A stretch of 64,000 nucleotides of DNA from FEN-1350 sp964386005 (GCA_964386005.1 CAYLSB010000001.1:1-64000), one strand, 5' to 3'; positions 53,822-64,000 are shown, numbered from the stretch's first letter. Notes: generated by a model from the letters alone, not told the origin. Numbers and translations: made by a program.

Positions 53822-55234
53822 TTACGAGGATTTCTTCCCATGCGGCAGCCACATTTTTTCGATTTCTTCCAGAGTCTTGCCCTTGGTCTCCGGCACGAAC
53901 CGTACGATCACCAGCAAAAGCAGGATGCAGAAAAATCCATAGAGGAAAAACGGGAAGCCGTGATGGAACTTCGACACCAGCCACGTATTTTTATCCATCA
54001 TCGGAAACGTCTGCGAGACGATGTAGTTGGCAATCCACAGACAACACGTCGCGATCGCCATCGCGCGCCCGCGAATCTTCGTCGGGAAAATCTCCGCCAG
54101 GATCACCCATGTCACCGGCCCTACCGATAAGGCAAAACAGGCGATATAACCGAGGATAAACAGCAGGATCCAAAGCCCCTGGCTCTGCACGTACGCCGAA
54201 TAGCCCATCCCAAACAGCGACAGGCACATCCCGGCCGATCCGACCACCATCAGCGGGCGCCTTCCGAGTTTATCGACTGTCCAGATCGCGATGATCGTAA
54301 ACGTCATGTTCACCGAACCGACGATGATCGTCTGCAACAGCGCTGCGTTGGTTTCTGAGCCCATTCGCTTAAAAATCTCCGTGCCGAAATACAGAAACAC
54401 GTTAATCCCCGTCACCTGCTGCAAGATCGCCAGCGCGATGCCCATAAACAGAACCACTCGCATTCCCGGATGGAACAACTGCGCCAGAGAGCCGCTTTCC
54501 TGCGCGATCGCCTCGCGAATCTGGATCATTTCCGCGCGGGCATGATCGGTCCCGCCCGCCCGACTCAAAATGGCCAGCGCCTCATCCTCGCGGCCCTTCT
54601 TTGTCAGCCACCGAGGGCTTTCCGGAACGAAGAACAAAAGCGCCAACAATAAAAACGCCGGCAGCGATTCCGACCCGAACATCCACCGCCAGCCGTATTG
54701 AATATTCCATGCGTGATTGCCCTGCTTGTCGATGAAATAGTTGACGAAAAACACCACCAGAAATCCCGTCACGATTGCGAACTGGTTGATCGAGATCATC
54801 CGCCCGCGAATCCGCGCCGGTGTGATCTCGGCGATATACAGCGGGCATGACATCGAGGCCGCTCCCACGCCCAGCCCGCCCAGCCAGCGAAAGAAAATAA
54901 ACTCCGTGATGTTTCGCGGCAGCGCCGTTCCCACGGCCGAGATGAAGAAGAAGATCGCCGCCAGGATCATCACCTTCTTACGGCCGAGCCAGTCGGTCAG
55001 CGCCCCCACGAACGCCACGCCCATCGCGCAGCCCACCAGCGCGCAGCCCGCCGCCCAGCCCTCCATCACATCGTTGAGGGTAAAACGCTCCACGAGCGGA
55101 CCGATTGCACCGTTGATCACGCCGGTATCGTACCCGAACAAGAGGCCTCCCAATGCCGCCACCACGCACACAACAGCCACATAGACCATACTCCCTCTGG
55201 ACGACTCACATACGCACGGTTCGATTGGCTTCAT
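53822..55234 (-). CDS. MFS sugar porter (SP family)
   Basis: The 470-residue product has twelve predicted helices. It has the sugar-porter signatures GYDTGVINGA in helix 1, DWLGRKKVMIL in loop 2-3, PESPRWLTKKG before the central loop, DKLGRRPLM in loop 8-9 and PETKGKTLEEIEKMW at the C terminus. It probably imports a monosaccharide by proton symport. It is co-oriented with the GH2 gene (16-base gap), so the GH2 enzyme may release its substrate. Confidence 0.95.
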   Translation of the reverse strand: MKPIEPCVCESSRGSMVYVAVVCVVAALGGLLFGYDTGVINGAIGPLVERFTLNDVMEGWAAGCALVGCAMGVAFVGALTDWLGRKKVMILAAIFFFISAVGTALPRNITEFIFFRWLGGLGVGAASMSCPLYIAEITPARIRGRMISINQFAIVTGFLVVFFVNYFIDKQGNHAWNIQYGWRWMFGSESLPAFLLLALLFFVPESPRWLTKKGREDEALAILSRAGGTDHARAEMIQIREAIAQESGSLAQLFHPGMRVVLFMGIALAILQQVTGINVFLYFGTEIFKRMGSETNAALLQTIIVGSVNMTFTIIAIWTVDKLGRRPLMVVGSAGMCLSLFGMGYSAYVQSQGLWILLFILGYIACFALSVGPVTWVILAEIFPTKIRGRAMAIATCCLWIANYIVSQTFPMMDKNTWLVSKFHHGFPFFLYGFFCILLLLVIVRFVPETKGKTLEEIEKMWLPHGKKSS

Positions 55235-55250
55235 CGTTTCTCCCTGTGGT

Positions 55251-57371
55251 TTAGTTCGGATAAATCAGTTTGACATCGCGCAGACTTCGAACGGCCGTGC
55301 CGTCGGAGCCGATCCGCTCGGCGATCAGGATGTAGCGGCCCTGCTCGGCCGGCAGTTTCATCGTGAACGAAAGCTCCTTTCGCCCAAGAGCTGCGATCGT
55401 ACAATCCTGTTTTTCTTCGGCGACGGTATTTCCCTCCCGAGTCAGGTTCAATCGCAATGTCCCGTTAAAATCCTCGTAGAGGTCGTTGATCACAACCACC
55501 TTGAAAGTTTGCTCCGAATTGACCGGCAAGGTCTCGGCCCAGAAATCCAGCATCACGCCCACCGGATCGAACGCATCGCGGAGGTATTCCTCAAAGTGGG
55601 GCTCATATATTAACTTTTCCAGATCGACAAAGTTGTCGCTGGTCGCCCCGCCCAGCGGCCGGTCCGGCTGGCCGTCGCGGGAATATCCCAGCCCGCAGAA
55701 ATTCAGCACGCCCGCGCACTGGCGATGCGTCCGCCAGAACTCCGTCAGCGCCGCCAGCGTTCGGGCGTAGGTGTATCGCCGCTGGTCCGTCGTGGACCAA
55801 GGACCGAGAAGATCCGCATAGACCTTCTTGGTCAGCGTCGTCGGCGAGCCGTCGCGATTGAGCCACAGCCAGCAATACTCGTTGATGATGATCGGGACTT
55901 CAAGTTTCTTCTGCGGATCCATCAGATTCGGCACGCCCGATATCGTCGGCATCTCCGTCAGGCGGAATGGTTTTTTCCCGTTCCAGTTCCGGATAAACAG
56001 ATACGGATGCGACTCGACACAGTCGGTTGGGCTTTGCGGCGCCTCCCAGCCGTTTTCCCACGGCCGGTTCGAAAGATCCAACCCCCGCACCGCCGCGATC
56101 GCCTTGGCCGTCTCCGGAGTGAAGCTTTCATTCTGCGCATCCCAAATCACTACGCACGGATGATTCCAGCGATTTCGCATCCATTCAGTATACTCAGGAA
56201 TGATTTTATCGGCCGTCGGCTTGGTCGGGGCGTCGCTCAACAGCCAGATTGGAAATTCATCCTGAATCAGAAAACCCACCTCGTCGGCGATGTCGTACCA
56301 GAAGTCCGGCGGAAAACCGATACAGTAACGAATGCTGTTCCAGTTCATCGCGCCAAACTGCTCATGCAGGCGGCGAACCCATTCGGCTCGCCAGGGTTTA
56401 TCGCCGCGAAGCGCATCTTCGAAGAAACGATAGATGCAGATATTCGTGCCGCGCATGTAATAGGTTTTGTCATTGAGGATCGCTCGCTTGGTCTTCAGAT
56501 CGAAGCGAAACGACCGCATTCCGAACCGCGCCTTCATCGCATCGCCCGGCGTCGTCAGCTCAATCTCGTAAAGGAACGGATCCTCCGGCGACCAAAGCCG
56601 AAACTCCGGAATCGCAAATGTACCCGTAAACAGAAACGTTGTCGTATCGGCCAGGTTGCCGGTTTTCGTGGGTACCGTGTAGATAACGTTGCCGCTTTTG
56701 GCCTCGCGGATCGTGCAGCCGACGATGATCTCAGCGAGCTTGTTGGGATTGGCGATCTCGGCTTCGACACGAACCATTTTTTTGTCGATCAGCGGGGCAG
56801 TCTGGATGTTGACGATATACGGGCTGCCGGTTAATATCAGCTCGACTGAATCATAAATACCCGGAATATACAGATATTTCTCAAAGTCCCAGCCATCCGG
56901 TTGTCCGGCCGGAAGAATGTCGCGCCCGGCGCCCACTCGGATTACCAACTCGTTTTCATGGCCGTCACCCTTGAGAAAATTTTTCACATCCAGATAGACC
57001 GGCGTAAAGCACGGCCAATGCTCGCCGGCGAGCCGGCCGTTGACCCAGACCTTCGTGCCGTAGCGGGCCTTGCGAATCAGAAGATTCGCCGTATCCGGAA
57101 TCTTGCCTTCGACGACAAACGTCCGCCGATACCAGAATGCCTGCCGCAGATCCGATTTGGTTCCCACCTGCTCAAACGCGGGCTTGGCCATATCCATCAG
57201 CCCCGGCACCGGTACCGTACAGTCAAATACGGTGGGCGCGGTATCCATCGATCCCTGTGCCGCCTGCCACATTCCATCGAGACAAATCACCTTCCGCCCC
57301 TGTGCCTGAACCGAAGAAACCAATCCCGACACCATTCCCAAGACAATCAGCCTGCAAATCCATCGCCTCAT
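55251..57371 (-). CDS. Secreted GH2-family glycoside hydrolase
   Basis: The 706-residue product has a signal peptide (MRRWICRLIVLGMVSGLVSSVQA). The N-terminal sugar-binding domain (WYRRTFVVEGKIP, KVWVNGRLAGEHWPCFTP) and immunoglobulin-like domain precede the barrel with acid/base Glu415 in WDAQNES and nucleophile Glu498 in IINEYCWLW. This covers beta-galactosidases, beta-glucuronidases and beta-mannosidases; the substrate is not resolved. It would act outside the cell, next to MFS and SSS carriers. Confidence 0.9.
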   Translation of the reverse strand: MRRWICRLIVLGMVSGLVSSVQAQGRKVICLDGMWQAAQGSMDTAPTVFDCTVPVPGLMDMAKPAFEQVGTKSDLRQAFWYRRTFVVEGKIPDTANLLIRKARYGTKVWVNGRLAGEHWPCFTPVYLDVKNFLKGDGHENELVIRVGAGRDILPAGQPDGWDFEKYLYIPGIYDSVELILTGSPYIVNIQTAPLIDKKMVRVEAEIANPNKLAEIIVGCTIREAKSGNVIYTVPTKTGNLADTTTFLFTGTFAIPEFRLWSPEDPFLYEIELTTPGDAMKARFGMRSFRFDLKTKRAILNDKTYYMRGTNICIYRFFEDALRGDKPWRAEWVRRLHEQFGAMNWNSIRYCIGFPPDFWYDIADEVGFLIQDEFPIWLLSDAPTKPTADKIIPEYTEWMRNRWNHPCVVIWDAQNESFTPETAKAIAAVRGLDLSNRPWENGWEAPQSPTDCVESHPYLFIRNWNGKKPFRLTEMPTISGVPNLMDPQKKLEVPIIINEYCWLWLNRDGSPTTLTKKVYADLLGPWSTTDQRRYTYARTLAALTEFWRTHRQCAGVLNFCGLGYSRDGQPDRPLGGATSDNFVDLEKLIYEPHFEEYLRDAFDPVGVMLDFWAETLPVNSEQTFKVVVINDLYEDFNGTLRLNLTREGNTVAEEKQDCTIAALGRKELSFTMKLPAEQGRYILIAERIGSDGTAVRSLRDVKLIYPN

Positions 57372-57487
57372 AGAAATCCTCCAATCAGAGAAGCCTTTGC
57401 ATCCCCAGCAAGACTTCCCTCATTTTGATTCTTGCATTGACATCGTGATATTTGAATTTTTATATTGTATATTATTTATGCCCGTTT

Positions 57488-59020
57488 TTACCAGAATAGA
57501 ATATAAAATGCGATCACGCCCGCGATCACCAGCCCGCCAAATAGTTTCGCCTCGATTCCCGTTCGGATAATCATGTCCTCCCGAACCGGCAAGGTCCGGG
57601 GCTGATCCAGCGGGTGGATAAACGTAATCAGAATCATTATCATAATCACAAGCTGAAAGACCACCGCCACCTGAATGAGAAAATGCAGTTCCGGGGCGAA
57701 GAACTGGAATAGGCCATAGAGAATCGGACCGGAAACGAGCGCGGCCACGCCCGCGGCGCCGGGGGCCGTCGGAACCATCATCCCGAACAGGAACGCGGCG
57801 ACCACGCCGGGCCAGATGTATCCCTGAAACTGCTGAATATATTGAAAGATCCCGCCGAAATGTGGATTCCTCAGTATGGGAGCCAATGCGCAACCGGCGA
57901 CGACGAATGCCATCGTGAGAATCCGTCCCAGCAGGACCAGACTTTTCTGTGAGGCCTTTGGATTGACCAGCCGATGATAAATATCCATCGTGAAAATCGT
58001 TGAGGCCGAATTGAGCATGGAGGCCAGCGAGCTGATGATCGCCCCGGCGATGGCGGCAAACATAAACCCTCTCATACCCCGTGGGACCAGATTCCGAATG
58101 AGCAACGGAAACGCCTCGTCGGGCGTTTTCATCTGGCCGTGGTAGAGGTGGTAAGACATGATACCGGGCAGGACGATTGCGAAAGGAACAATCAACCATA
58201 AAGCTCCCGCAAAGATCACCCCCAATTGACCGTCCCGCAGCGTTTTAGCGGCCAGATTCCGCTGCACGATGAACTGGTTGAGACCGCAGTAATAAACCAA
58301 CACGATCCACATCCCGGAAGAAACGCCGGTCCAGGGAAGTCCGGTGTGGGTTGAGGGAAGAACCATGTGAAGTTTGTCGGCATTGGCCTGGGAAAAGCTC
58401 TCCCATCCCCCACAGGCGCGTAACCCCAAAAAGAAAATCGTGATTCCTCCGAGCAGCAGAGCCCCGCCCTGAAACAGATCCGCCCAGGCCACCGCTTTGA
58501 GTCCGCCCCACACCGTATACGTGGCCGTAATCAGGCCGATTATCCAGATTCCTTTTACCAGTGGAACTCCAAAAACGGTTTCCAGGGTCAGGCCGCCTGA
58601 ATACAAGACCGCCGCCAGCAGGACGGCAATGTAAATGACGACGGTGATGACGGCCATGATTGCACGGGCCAGAAAATTATACCGATATTCCAGATATTCC
58701 GGGATGGTATAGATGCCGGCTTTCAGGAAACGGGGCAGCAAAGTAAAGGCGATGATCACGATCCCCACGCTGCCGACAAGCTGCCAACTGCTAACGGCCA
58801 GACCGATATTTCCCGCGCCTTGTCCGGCCATACCGACGAATTGTTCGGTGGAGATGTTGGCGGCGACGATGGAAAAACCGATCAGGTACCACTTGAGGCC
58901 GCGCCCGGCGAGAAAATAATCCTCGCTGGTCTTTTCTTTGCGGCTCTTGAACATACTGGTGCCCAACACCAGCGCAAAAAACACCGTCATGACCGCCGTA
59001 TCAAGGAAATGAAATTGCAT
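57488..59020 (-). CDS. Sodium/solute symporter (SSS family)
   Basis: The 510-residue polytopic product has family motifs SEDYFLAGRGLKWYLIGFSIVAANISTEQFVGMAGQG near helices 1-2, YTIPEYLEYRYN, TVWGGLKAVAWADLFQGG and SSLASMLNSASTIFTMDIY in helix 8. It is of the SGLT-type used for sugars, uronates or related solutes. It lies upstream of the GH2 gene (116-base gap) and downstream of the UroD-like gene (29-base gap), all minus strand. Confidence 0.93.
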   Translation of the reverse strand: MQFHFLDTAVMTVFFALVLGTSMFKSRKEKTSEDYFLAGRGLKWYLIGFSIVAANISTEQFVGMAGQGAGNIGLAVSSWQLVGSVGIVIIAFTLLPRFLKAGIYTIPEYLEYRYNFLARAIMAVITVVIYIAVLLAAVLYSGGLTLETVFGVPLVKGIWIIGLITATYTVWGGLKAVAWADLFQGGALLLGGITIFFLGLRACGGWESFSQANADKLHMVLPSTHTGLPWTGVSSGMWIVLVYYCGLNQFIVQRNLAAKTLRDGQLGVIFAGALWLIVPFAIVLPGIMSYHLYHGQMKTPDEAFPLLIRNLVPRGMRGFMFAAIAGAIISSLASMLNSASTIFTMDIYHRLVNPKASQKSLVLLGRILTMAFVVAGCALAPILRNPHFGGIFQYIQQFQGYIWPGVVAAFLFGMMVPTAPGAAGVAALVSGPILYGLFQFFAPELHFLIQVAVVFQLVIMIMILITFIHPLDQPRTLPVREDMIIRTGIEAKLFGGLVIAGVIAFYILFW

Positions 59021-59049
59021 CGGCCGCTCCTTGTAAAACCAGAAATGAA

Positions 59050-60309
59050 TTATTGACTCTCTCTCAGCGCTTTGACCATCGCCAGCAGATTTTCCACCGG
59101 CGTTCCCGCCTGGATGTTATGGATGGTGTTAAATACAAATCCGCCGTTTTTGTTGAAGATGTCGATGCGCTGTCGCACCTGGTCGTACACTTCCTGCGGT
59201 GTTCCGAAAGGCAGGACCTTCTGCGTATCCACGCCGCCGCCCCAGAATGTCACGCGATCGCCGAAACGATTCTTGAGCCCCTGCGCGTCCATGCCCTCGG
59301 CCGAACACTGCACCGGATTGAGGATGTCAAAACCCGCGTCGATGAAGTCCGGAATCAGCTCGACTACGCTGCCACAGGAGTGGATGAACGTCTTCCACGA
59401 CGTGTTTTTATGCACAAAATCATTAAGCGTTTTGTGGAACGGCTTAAACAGATCGCGATAGGCCTGCGGCGCGATGAAAGGCCCGCGCTGTGTGCCGAAA
59501 TCGGTGCCCGTCAGGAATACCGCCTGGACGTTGTCGCCGAGGACGTCGGCCAGCATCTTCAGATTCTTCATCGCGATCTCGCACTGGCCCTCGAAGACTT
59601 TCCATACATAGTCCCTCCGGATGGCCGTCGAAATGTACCACTCCTCGACGTCGCGGATGCCGGGGGTGTGTTTCATCCATGTCGCGGGTACCAGCGCGAT
59701 ATCGCCGAACGCGCAGCCCGGCGCCGAGAGGATGGCGCCTTTGTTTTTCGCGGCGGCGCGATCGGCCAATCGCACGTAATGTTTTACGTCCTCCTCGCTG
59801 AGGATACCAAAATCGATCAGGTTATCCTTCGGGTCGAGTTTTTCTTCGACGATCGGCTCTTGCCGACAGACGGCGTCGAAGTAGAATCCGCCCTTGGGCA
59901 TGTGTCCGCTGGGCGGGACGCTGGTATCACCTTCGGGGAAGATGTAATAGCCGCCCCTGCCGTCATCCTTGAGGTTAAACTGGCCGGGTACGAGAACTTC
60001 GGTACCGTCGAAGAGTTTGAACGGTTTCCAATCCTTGTTGGGAAAACCGAACATCGTTCGCGGACCGTTGACGGCGACCACATCCACGCCGAGCGCTTCG
60101 GCGAGCGCATCGTCGATTTCGCCGAGCATCTGGTAGGGTTCGACGACCTTGACGCGGTAATTGATATCCCCAAGCAGGGCCTTTCGCAGGCGGGTTACGG
60201 CCGTAACGTTCACGCCGGTTACGGCGGTCCCGCCGAAATCCACGCACACCCCCCCCGCCTTCCGATGTGCCAGTGTCGTTTCCAACTTCTGTCGCGAAGT
60301 TACAGCCAT
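59050..60309 (-). CDS. Uroporphyrinogen-decarboxylase-fold (URO-D/MtaA-like) protein
   Basis: The ATG at 60309 (GGAG eight bases upstream) gives 419 residues; longer readings have no site. The URO-D fold is visible in TGTDFGTQRGPFIAPQAYRDLF, FIHSCGSVVELIPDFIDAGFDILNPVQ and TFWGGGVDTQKVLPFGTPQEVYDQV. The HxC in IHSCGS is a zinc-ligand pattern shared with corrinoid-dependent methyltransferases of this fold, which true HemE lacks. Planctomycetes carry many such paralogues beside sugar-use genes. A methyl-transfer role is possible but no corrinoid protein or MtaB-like gene is near. It is probably not haem synthesis. Confidence 0.85.
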   Translation of the reverse strand: MAVTSRQKLETTLAHRKAGGVCVDFGGTAVTGVNVTAVTRLRKALLGDINYRVKVVEPYQMLGEIDDALAEALGVDVVAVNGPRTMFGFPNKDWKPFKLFDGTEVLVPGQFNLKDDGRGGYYIFPEGDTSVPPSGHMPKGGFYFDAVCRQEPIVEEKLDPKDNLIDFGILSEEDVKHYVRLADRAAAKNKGAILSAPGCAFGDIALVPATWMKHTPGIRDVEEWYISTAIRRDYVWKVFEGQCEIAMKNLKMLADVLGDNVQAVFLTGTDFGTQRGPFIAPQAYRDLFKPFHKTLNDFVHKNTSWKTFIHSCGSVVELIPDFIDAGFDILNPVQCSAEGMDAQGLKNRFGDRVTFWGGGVDTQKVLPFGTPQEVYDQVRQRIDIFNKNGGFVFNTIHNIQAGTPVENLLAMVKALRESQ

Positions 60310-60869
60310 CGTCGCTCTCCTGGCCGGCCGTGCCGGACCCTTTTCCCGGTTGATTGGTGTTTTCCGAAAGCATCTTTCGAACCATGCCATTATAGATTCT
60401 ACCGGTCCGATTGAAAACCGCTTTCCCAAAATCCATATACCTTCTACAGCCATTCCCCGAAAAACCCAATAACCTCCCGAGAAACCTTACGGATCGAGGA
60501 ACCATGATTCAGATCTCAATTTCCAAATTTATGTATCCACTTATACTAAATAATCGCCGGTTTTTTCTTTCGTTCTTGTGGGGAGAACGGTGGCCGCCCG
60601 CTTGGATTCATTCGCGGAATCCGGGCACACGCCGTGTACCCCAACAGCCGCAACAGAGTGCCGACCTCCATCCGCCTCGCGATGCTCGGTACCCCCTTCG
60701 AACAGAAACTCTGCGTATGGAATTCGAAACCCCTGCGCTTCGGTCGGCCCTACAACCACACGGGGGGTTCCGAATCGCGGGGTGAAAACCCGTTTGAGGG
60801 ATTGACTTTCGGCCGTCAAGCGGGTATCATGGATTCCCGACAATCCAACCATAATTCAATCGAGAGGGT
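60310..60869. other. Intergenic stretch without a recognisable gene
   Basis: These 560 bases lie between divergent genes. Several frames are open but have no ribosome-binding site or family look. Partly repeated G-rich pieces (GGGGGTTCCGAATCGCGGGG near 60763-60782) are present without clear pairing. The promoters of both flanking genes should be here. Confidence 0.4.
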
Positions 60870-62006
60870 ATGATGATGAAGACCATTCAAGCGATTTGTC
60901 TGAGTGGAGCGTTGTTGTCCTGTATGTTGTTTTGTCTTTCTGTTTCCGCGGAACCGTTTCAGATCATCGCCGCCGAAACGCCCATGGTTTCCGGATCCAA
61001 TCAGGGCGTCCGCCGCTACATCGTGCGCGATACCTTCGGACCGGTCGAGCAACTCACTCCCATTCCCGGTTCGGTCCTCTACGACCCGGCGGCCCTGTCT
61101 CTGCGTTCTCCGACAGAGCTATTCATTTCCAATCGTGCGGCCCACACCGGCAACGGCAGCGTCGCACGCGTTCGTTTGTTCGGTTCCTCATTCGAGTATA
61201 TCGATACCTTCACAGGCAATGGCCTGACCGATTGCGCTCAATCCTGTTTCGATCCGGTCAGCGGCGAGTTGTTTGTGACCAACTACACGGGCGGTATTCT
61301 GTCGCGTTTTGTTTTCGATGCCTCCGGAAATCCCGTACCCAACGGCTATATCATCATACCCGATACCGGCAAACAGTTAGGCGTCGCCATCCGACCGGCG
61401 GATCGACAGCTTTTTGTCAGCGACTATACCAAAATCCGTCGGTTTTCACGAAAACCTGACGGCAGTTACACGTTTATCGAAAATTTCGCGGTTAATGGCG
61501 CGGCGATGTATCATTTCATGAAATTCAAAGATGATCTCCTGTATCTGACCAACTTCCAACAAAGCGCTGTGTTGATTTATTCATTTGATGTCCAGGGCAA
61601 TCCCGTTTTCAAAGACTGGTTCCCCGCGGATAACGCCCTCGATCTGGATTTCAGCCCCGACGGCCAGGAAATGTTCGTGACTGATCATCGTGACGGCGGG
61701 ATTATGTGATTCCAGTACGACTCCTTTACAGAAACCTGGACACGACATGGCGACGATATTCCCACGCCGATGCTCGGCGGGATCGTGATCGTGCCGACGG
61801 TCTGTCCTCTGAGCGCCGACCTGACCGGCGACTGTATAGTGAATCTCGCCGATCTCCTGGTCTTCGCAACGCAGTGGCTGGTTCCCGGTGATGACTACTA
61901 TTGTACGATGGGCGGCAATCTCGTCGGCGACAAATGCCTGGTTACGCTGGAAGACTTCGCCGAGTTCGCCGCGCAGTGGTTAACAAAATATCCCCCGGAA
62001 GAATAA
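60870..62006 (+). pseudogene. Secreted propeller protein with dockerin tail, interrupted by in-frame TGA
   Basis: A 279-residue frame (60870-61709) has a signal peptide (cut near VSA-EP) and propeller-type strands (LFVTNYTGGILSRFVFDASGNP, LFVSDYTKIRRFS). It stops at TGA 61707-61709. The same frame continues without break to 62006 with FQYDSFTETWTRHGDDIPTPM and then two dockerin-like segments (DLTGDCIVNLADLLVFATQWL, VTLEDFAEFAAQWL). Joined, it is 378 codons. TGA replaces what is probably CGA (Arg), a single C-to-T change in GGIM-R-FQYDS. The other dockerin proteins here are uninterrupted. It may be a recent pseudogene, a sequencing error or, less likely, readthrough. Confidence 0.85.
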
Positions 62007-62037
62007 TCGCAAACGGATTTAGTTCGAAAGGCGGGTT

Positions 62038-63435
62038 ATGGCCGGTAACGAAAGCAGCAGGAACGAACGGAATCACGAATTCATCTCTCGACGGAAATTT
62101 CTGGCAAGTACGGGGGCCTTGACGGGTGGAATTATTTTTGTCCCCCGACATGTTTTTGCCGCAGCGGGCGTACCCAATCCCAGCGACGTGATTACGATTG
62201 CCGGCGTCGGTATCGGCGGCGTCGGCCACGGCCAGATCAAGAGCATCAGCGAGCAGCCGGGGGTGAAAATCACGGCGTTGTGCGATGTGGATGATGCCTT
62301 CGCGAAAAAAACCTACGATATGTTTCCCGATACTCCTCACTGTCGCGACTATCGCGAACTGCTCGACAAGTACAACGATCAATTCGACGCCGTCTATTGC
62401 GGAACGCCCGACCACACGCACGCCGTGATCTGCATGGCGGCGGCGAGAAAGAAAAAGCATCTCTGTTGCGTCAAGCCCTTGACGCGGACAATCCATGAAG
62501 TGCGAACGCTGGCCGCGGAGGTCAAACAGCGCGGACTGATGACGCAGGTCACGGCCGCTCCGCGCACCTCCGACGGCGCCTGCCGCGTCGCCGAGATTAT
62601 CGCCGGAGGCACTATCGGTGAAGTTCGTCAGGTCTATTGCTGGTCCAACCGGCCGCTCTGGCCGCAGGGGATGCTCCGGCCGACAAATACCGATCCCGTG
62701 CCCCAAACGCTCGACTGGGACCTGTGGATCGGGCCGGCACCGATGCGACCGTTCGTCGATCGCTGGCCGGACGGCCACTATGCGCTTCGCCAGGTTGAGG
62801 CGGGCCATCCGCCGTTTCCCGCGGTCTATCACCCGTGGAATTTCCGCGGCTGGTGGGACTTCGGAACCGGCGCCCTCGGCGATATGGGCTGCCACCATTT
62901 CAACGGCGTCTTTGCCGCGATGAAGTTCCGTTACCCCACAGTCATCGAGGCAACCTCGACCAAGGTCTTCGAAGAAACGGCTCCGCTGGCATCGATTGTC
63001 AGTTATGATTTTCCCGCCCGCGAAGGCCTGCCGCCTTGCCGCATGACATGGCTCGATGGCGGTCTCAAACCGCCGCGACCGGAAGGATTGGATCGTGAGT
63101 TGCCCGACGAAAGCGATTTATATATCGGCGAGAAAGGTTTTATCCTCGGCTCGGAATTGATTCCGCGTAAAGGGCAAAACCTTACCCCTCCGCCGCAAAC
63201 CCTTCAGCGACGCCGCGGTACCTGGCCCGAATGGATCGAGGCCATCCGCACCGGAAAACCCGCCGGCTGCGATTTCGAATGGGCGTCGTATCTCACCGAG
63301 GCGACGCTGTTGGGTAACATCGCGATTCGCGTCGGCAAACGTCTCGAATATGATGGCACGGCGATGAAGTTCACCAACAATGGCGAAGCCGACCAATTCC
63401 TTCGCTGCGACTATCGCTCGGGCTGGAAATTGTGA
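62038..63435 (+). CDS. Tat-exported Gfo/Idh/MocA oxidoreductase
   Basis: The 465-residue product has a twin-arginine start (ISRRKFLASTGALTGG) and a signal ending near VFA-AAG. Rossmann-type IAGVGIGGVGHGQIK is near residue 65, with GTPDHTHAVICMAA and CVKPLTRTIHEVR (cofactor-side Lys). The downstream conserved block GPAPMRPF, HPWNFRGWWDFGTGALGDMGCHHFNGVF is characteristic of the planctomycete Tat-Gfo/Idh branch. It is less related to the 37893-42831 paralogues. It is 31 bases after the dockerin pseudogene and convergent with the S9 peptidase. Confidence 0.93.
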   Translation: MAGNESSRNERNHEFISRRKFLASTGALTGGIIFVPRHVFAAAGVPNPSDVITIAGVGIGGVGHGQIKSISEQPGVKITALCDVDDAFAKKTYDMFPDTPHCRDYRELLDKYNDQFDAVYCGTPDHTHAVICMAAARKKKHLCCVKPLTRTIHEVRTLAAEVKQRGLMTQVTAAPRTSDGACRVAEIIAGGTIGEVRQVYCWSNRPLWPQGMLRPTNTDPVPQTLDWDLWIGPAPMRPFVDRWPDGHYALRQVEAGHPPFPAVYHPWNFRGWWDFGTGALGDMGCHHFNGVFAAMKFRYPTVIEATSTKVFEETAPLASIVSYDFPAREGLPPCRMTWLDGGLKPPRPEGLDRELPDESDLYIGEKGFILGSELIPRKGQNLTPPPQTLQRRRGTWPEWIEAIRTGKPAGCDFEWASYLTEATLLGNIAIRVGKRLEYDGTAMKFTNNGEADQFLRCDYRSGWKL

Positions 63436-63438
63436 CAA

Positions 63439-64000
<562 letters not shown>

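Noticed and set aside
61707..61709. Selenocysteine at the in-frame TGA
   Set aside because: No SECIS-like hairpin with the expected position was noticed, no selenoprotein family fits, and an Arg CGA-to-TGA change explains the site simply.

Overview
The window looks like a chromosomal segment of a planctomycete-type bacterium, most likely class Phycisphaerae (Sedimentisphaerales-like). This is inferred from gene content, not from a marker gene. The clues are short C-terminal dockerin-like repeats on secreted proteins without any cohesin scaffold, arrays of Tat-exported Gfo/Idh/MocA oxidoreductases with TIM-barrel sugar isomerases, a DUF1080 lipoprotein, an HzsA-like haem propeller, a MurE with the meso-DAP motif, and many secreted glycan-active enzymes. 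No rRNA, tRNA, CRISPR array, transposase or prophage was seen.

Layout. 0.1-7.9 kb: a duplicated-domain dockerin protein, an FG-GAP propeller translationally coupled to a membrane SpoIIE-type phosphatase, folD, a serine hydrolase lipoprotein and a Spy-like periplasmic protein. 8.2-12.3 kb: a murE-murF-mraY peptidoglycan operon. 12.5-21.7 kb: a minus-strand surface-polysaccharide operon (sugar epimerase, PLP aminotransferase, acyltransferase, HisH-like, HisF-like and WbpG-like amidotransferase, glycosyltransferase) that runs into an HzsA-like tri-haem-motif protein. 22.2-28.4 kb: a SHOCT/DUF4870 protein and a FIST sensor coupled to a 1339-residue hybrid histidine kinase. 28.4-36 kb: an M42 peptidase, an A+T-rich three-gene cassette with a TIGR04255 protein, a GH5-like hydrolase, a heparinase II/III-like protein, and an orphan parB with two near-perfect parS sites.

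36.2-42.8 kb: a plus-strand sugar-oxidation cluster of two TIM-barrel isomerase-like proteins, a DUF1080 lipoprotein and three paralogous Gfo/Idh/MocA oxidoreductases. 42.9-52 kb: a citramalate synthase-type enzyme, secreted hydrolase-like proteins, ArfB, and a GLUG/dockerin protein. 52.4-64 kb: a small membrane protein, a KilA-N protein, then a glycan-use block (sugar porter, GH2, sodium/solute symporter, UroD-like protein), a dockerin propeller gene broken by an in-frame TGA, another Gfo/Idh protein and the end of an S9 peptidase.

How it fits together: secreted glycosidases and lyases would release sugars, the MFS and SSS carriers would import them, and the Tat-exported Gfo/Idh enzymes, DUF1080 protein and TIM-barrel proteins may process oxidised (3-keto-type) sugars. 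The polysaccharide operon probably makes an acetamidino-sugar for the cell surface. The best candidates for something undescribed are the three-gene TIGR04255 cassette (29458-31211) and the amidotransferase operon with a cyclase-dead HisF (15356-21727).
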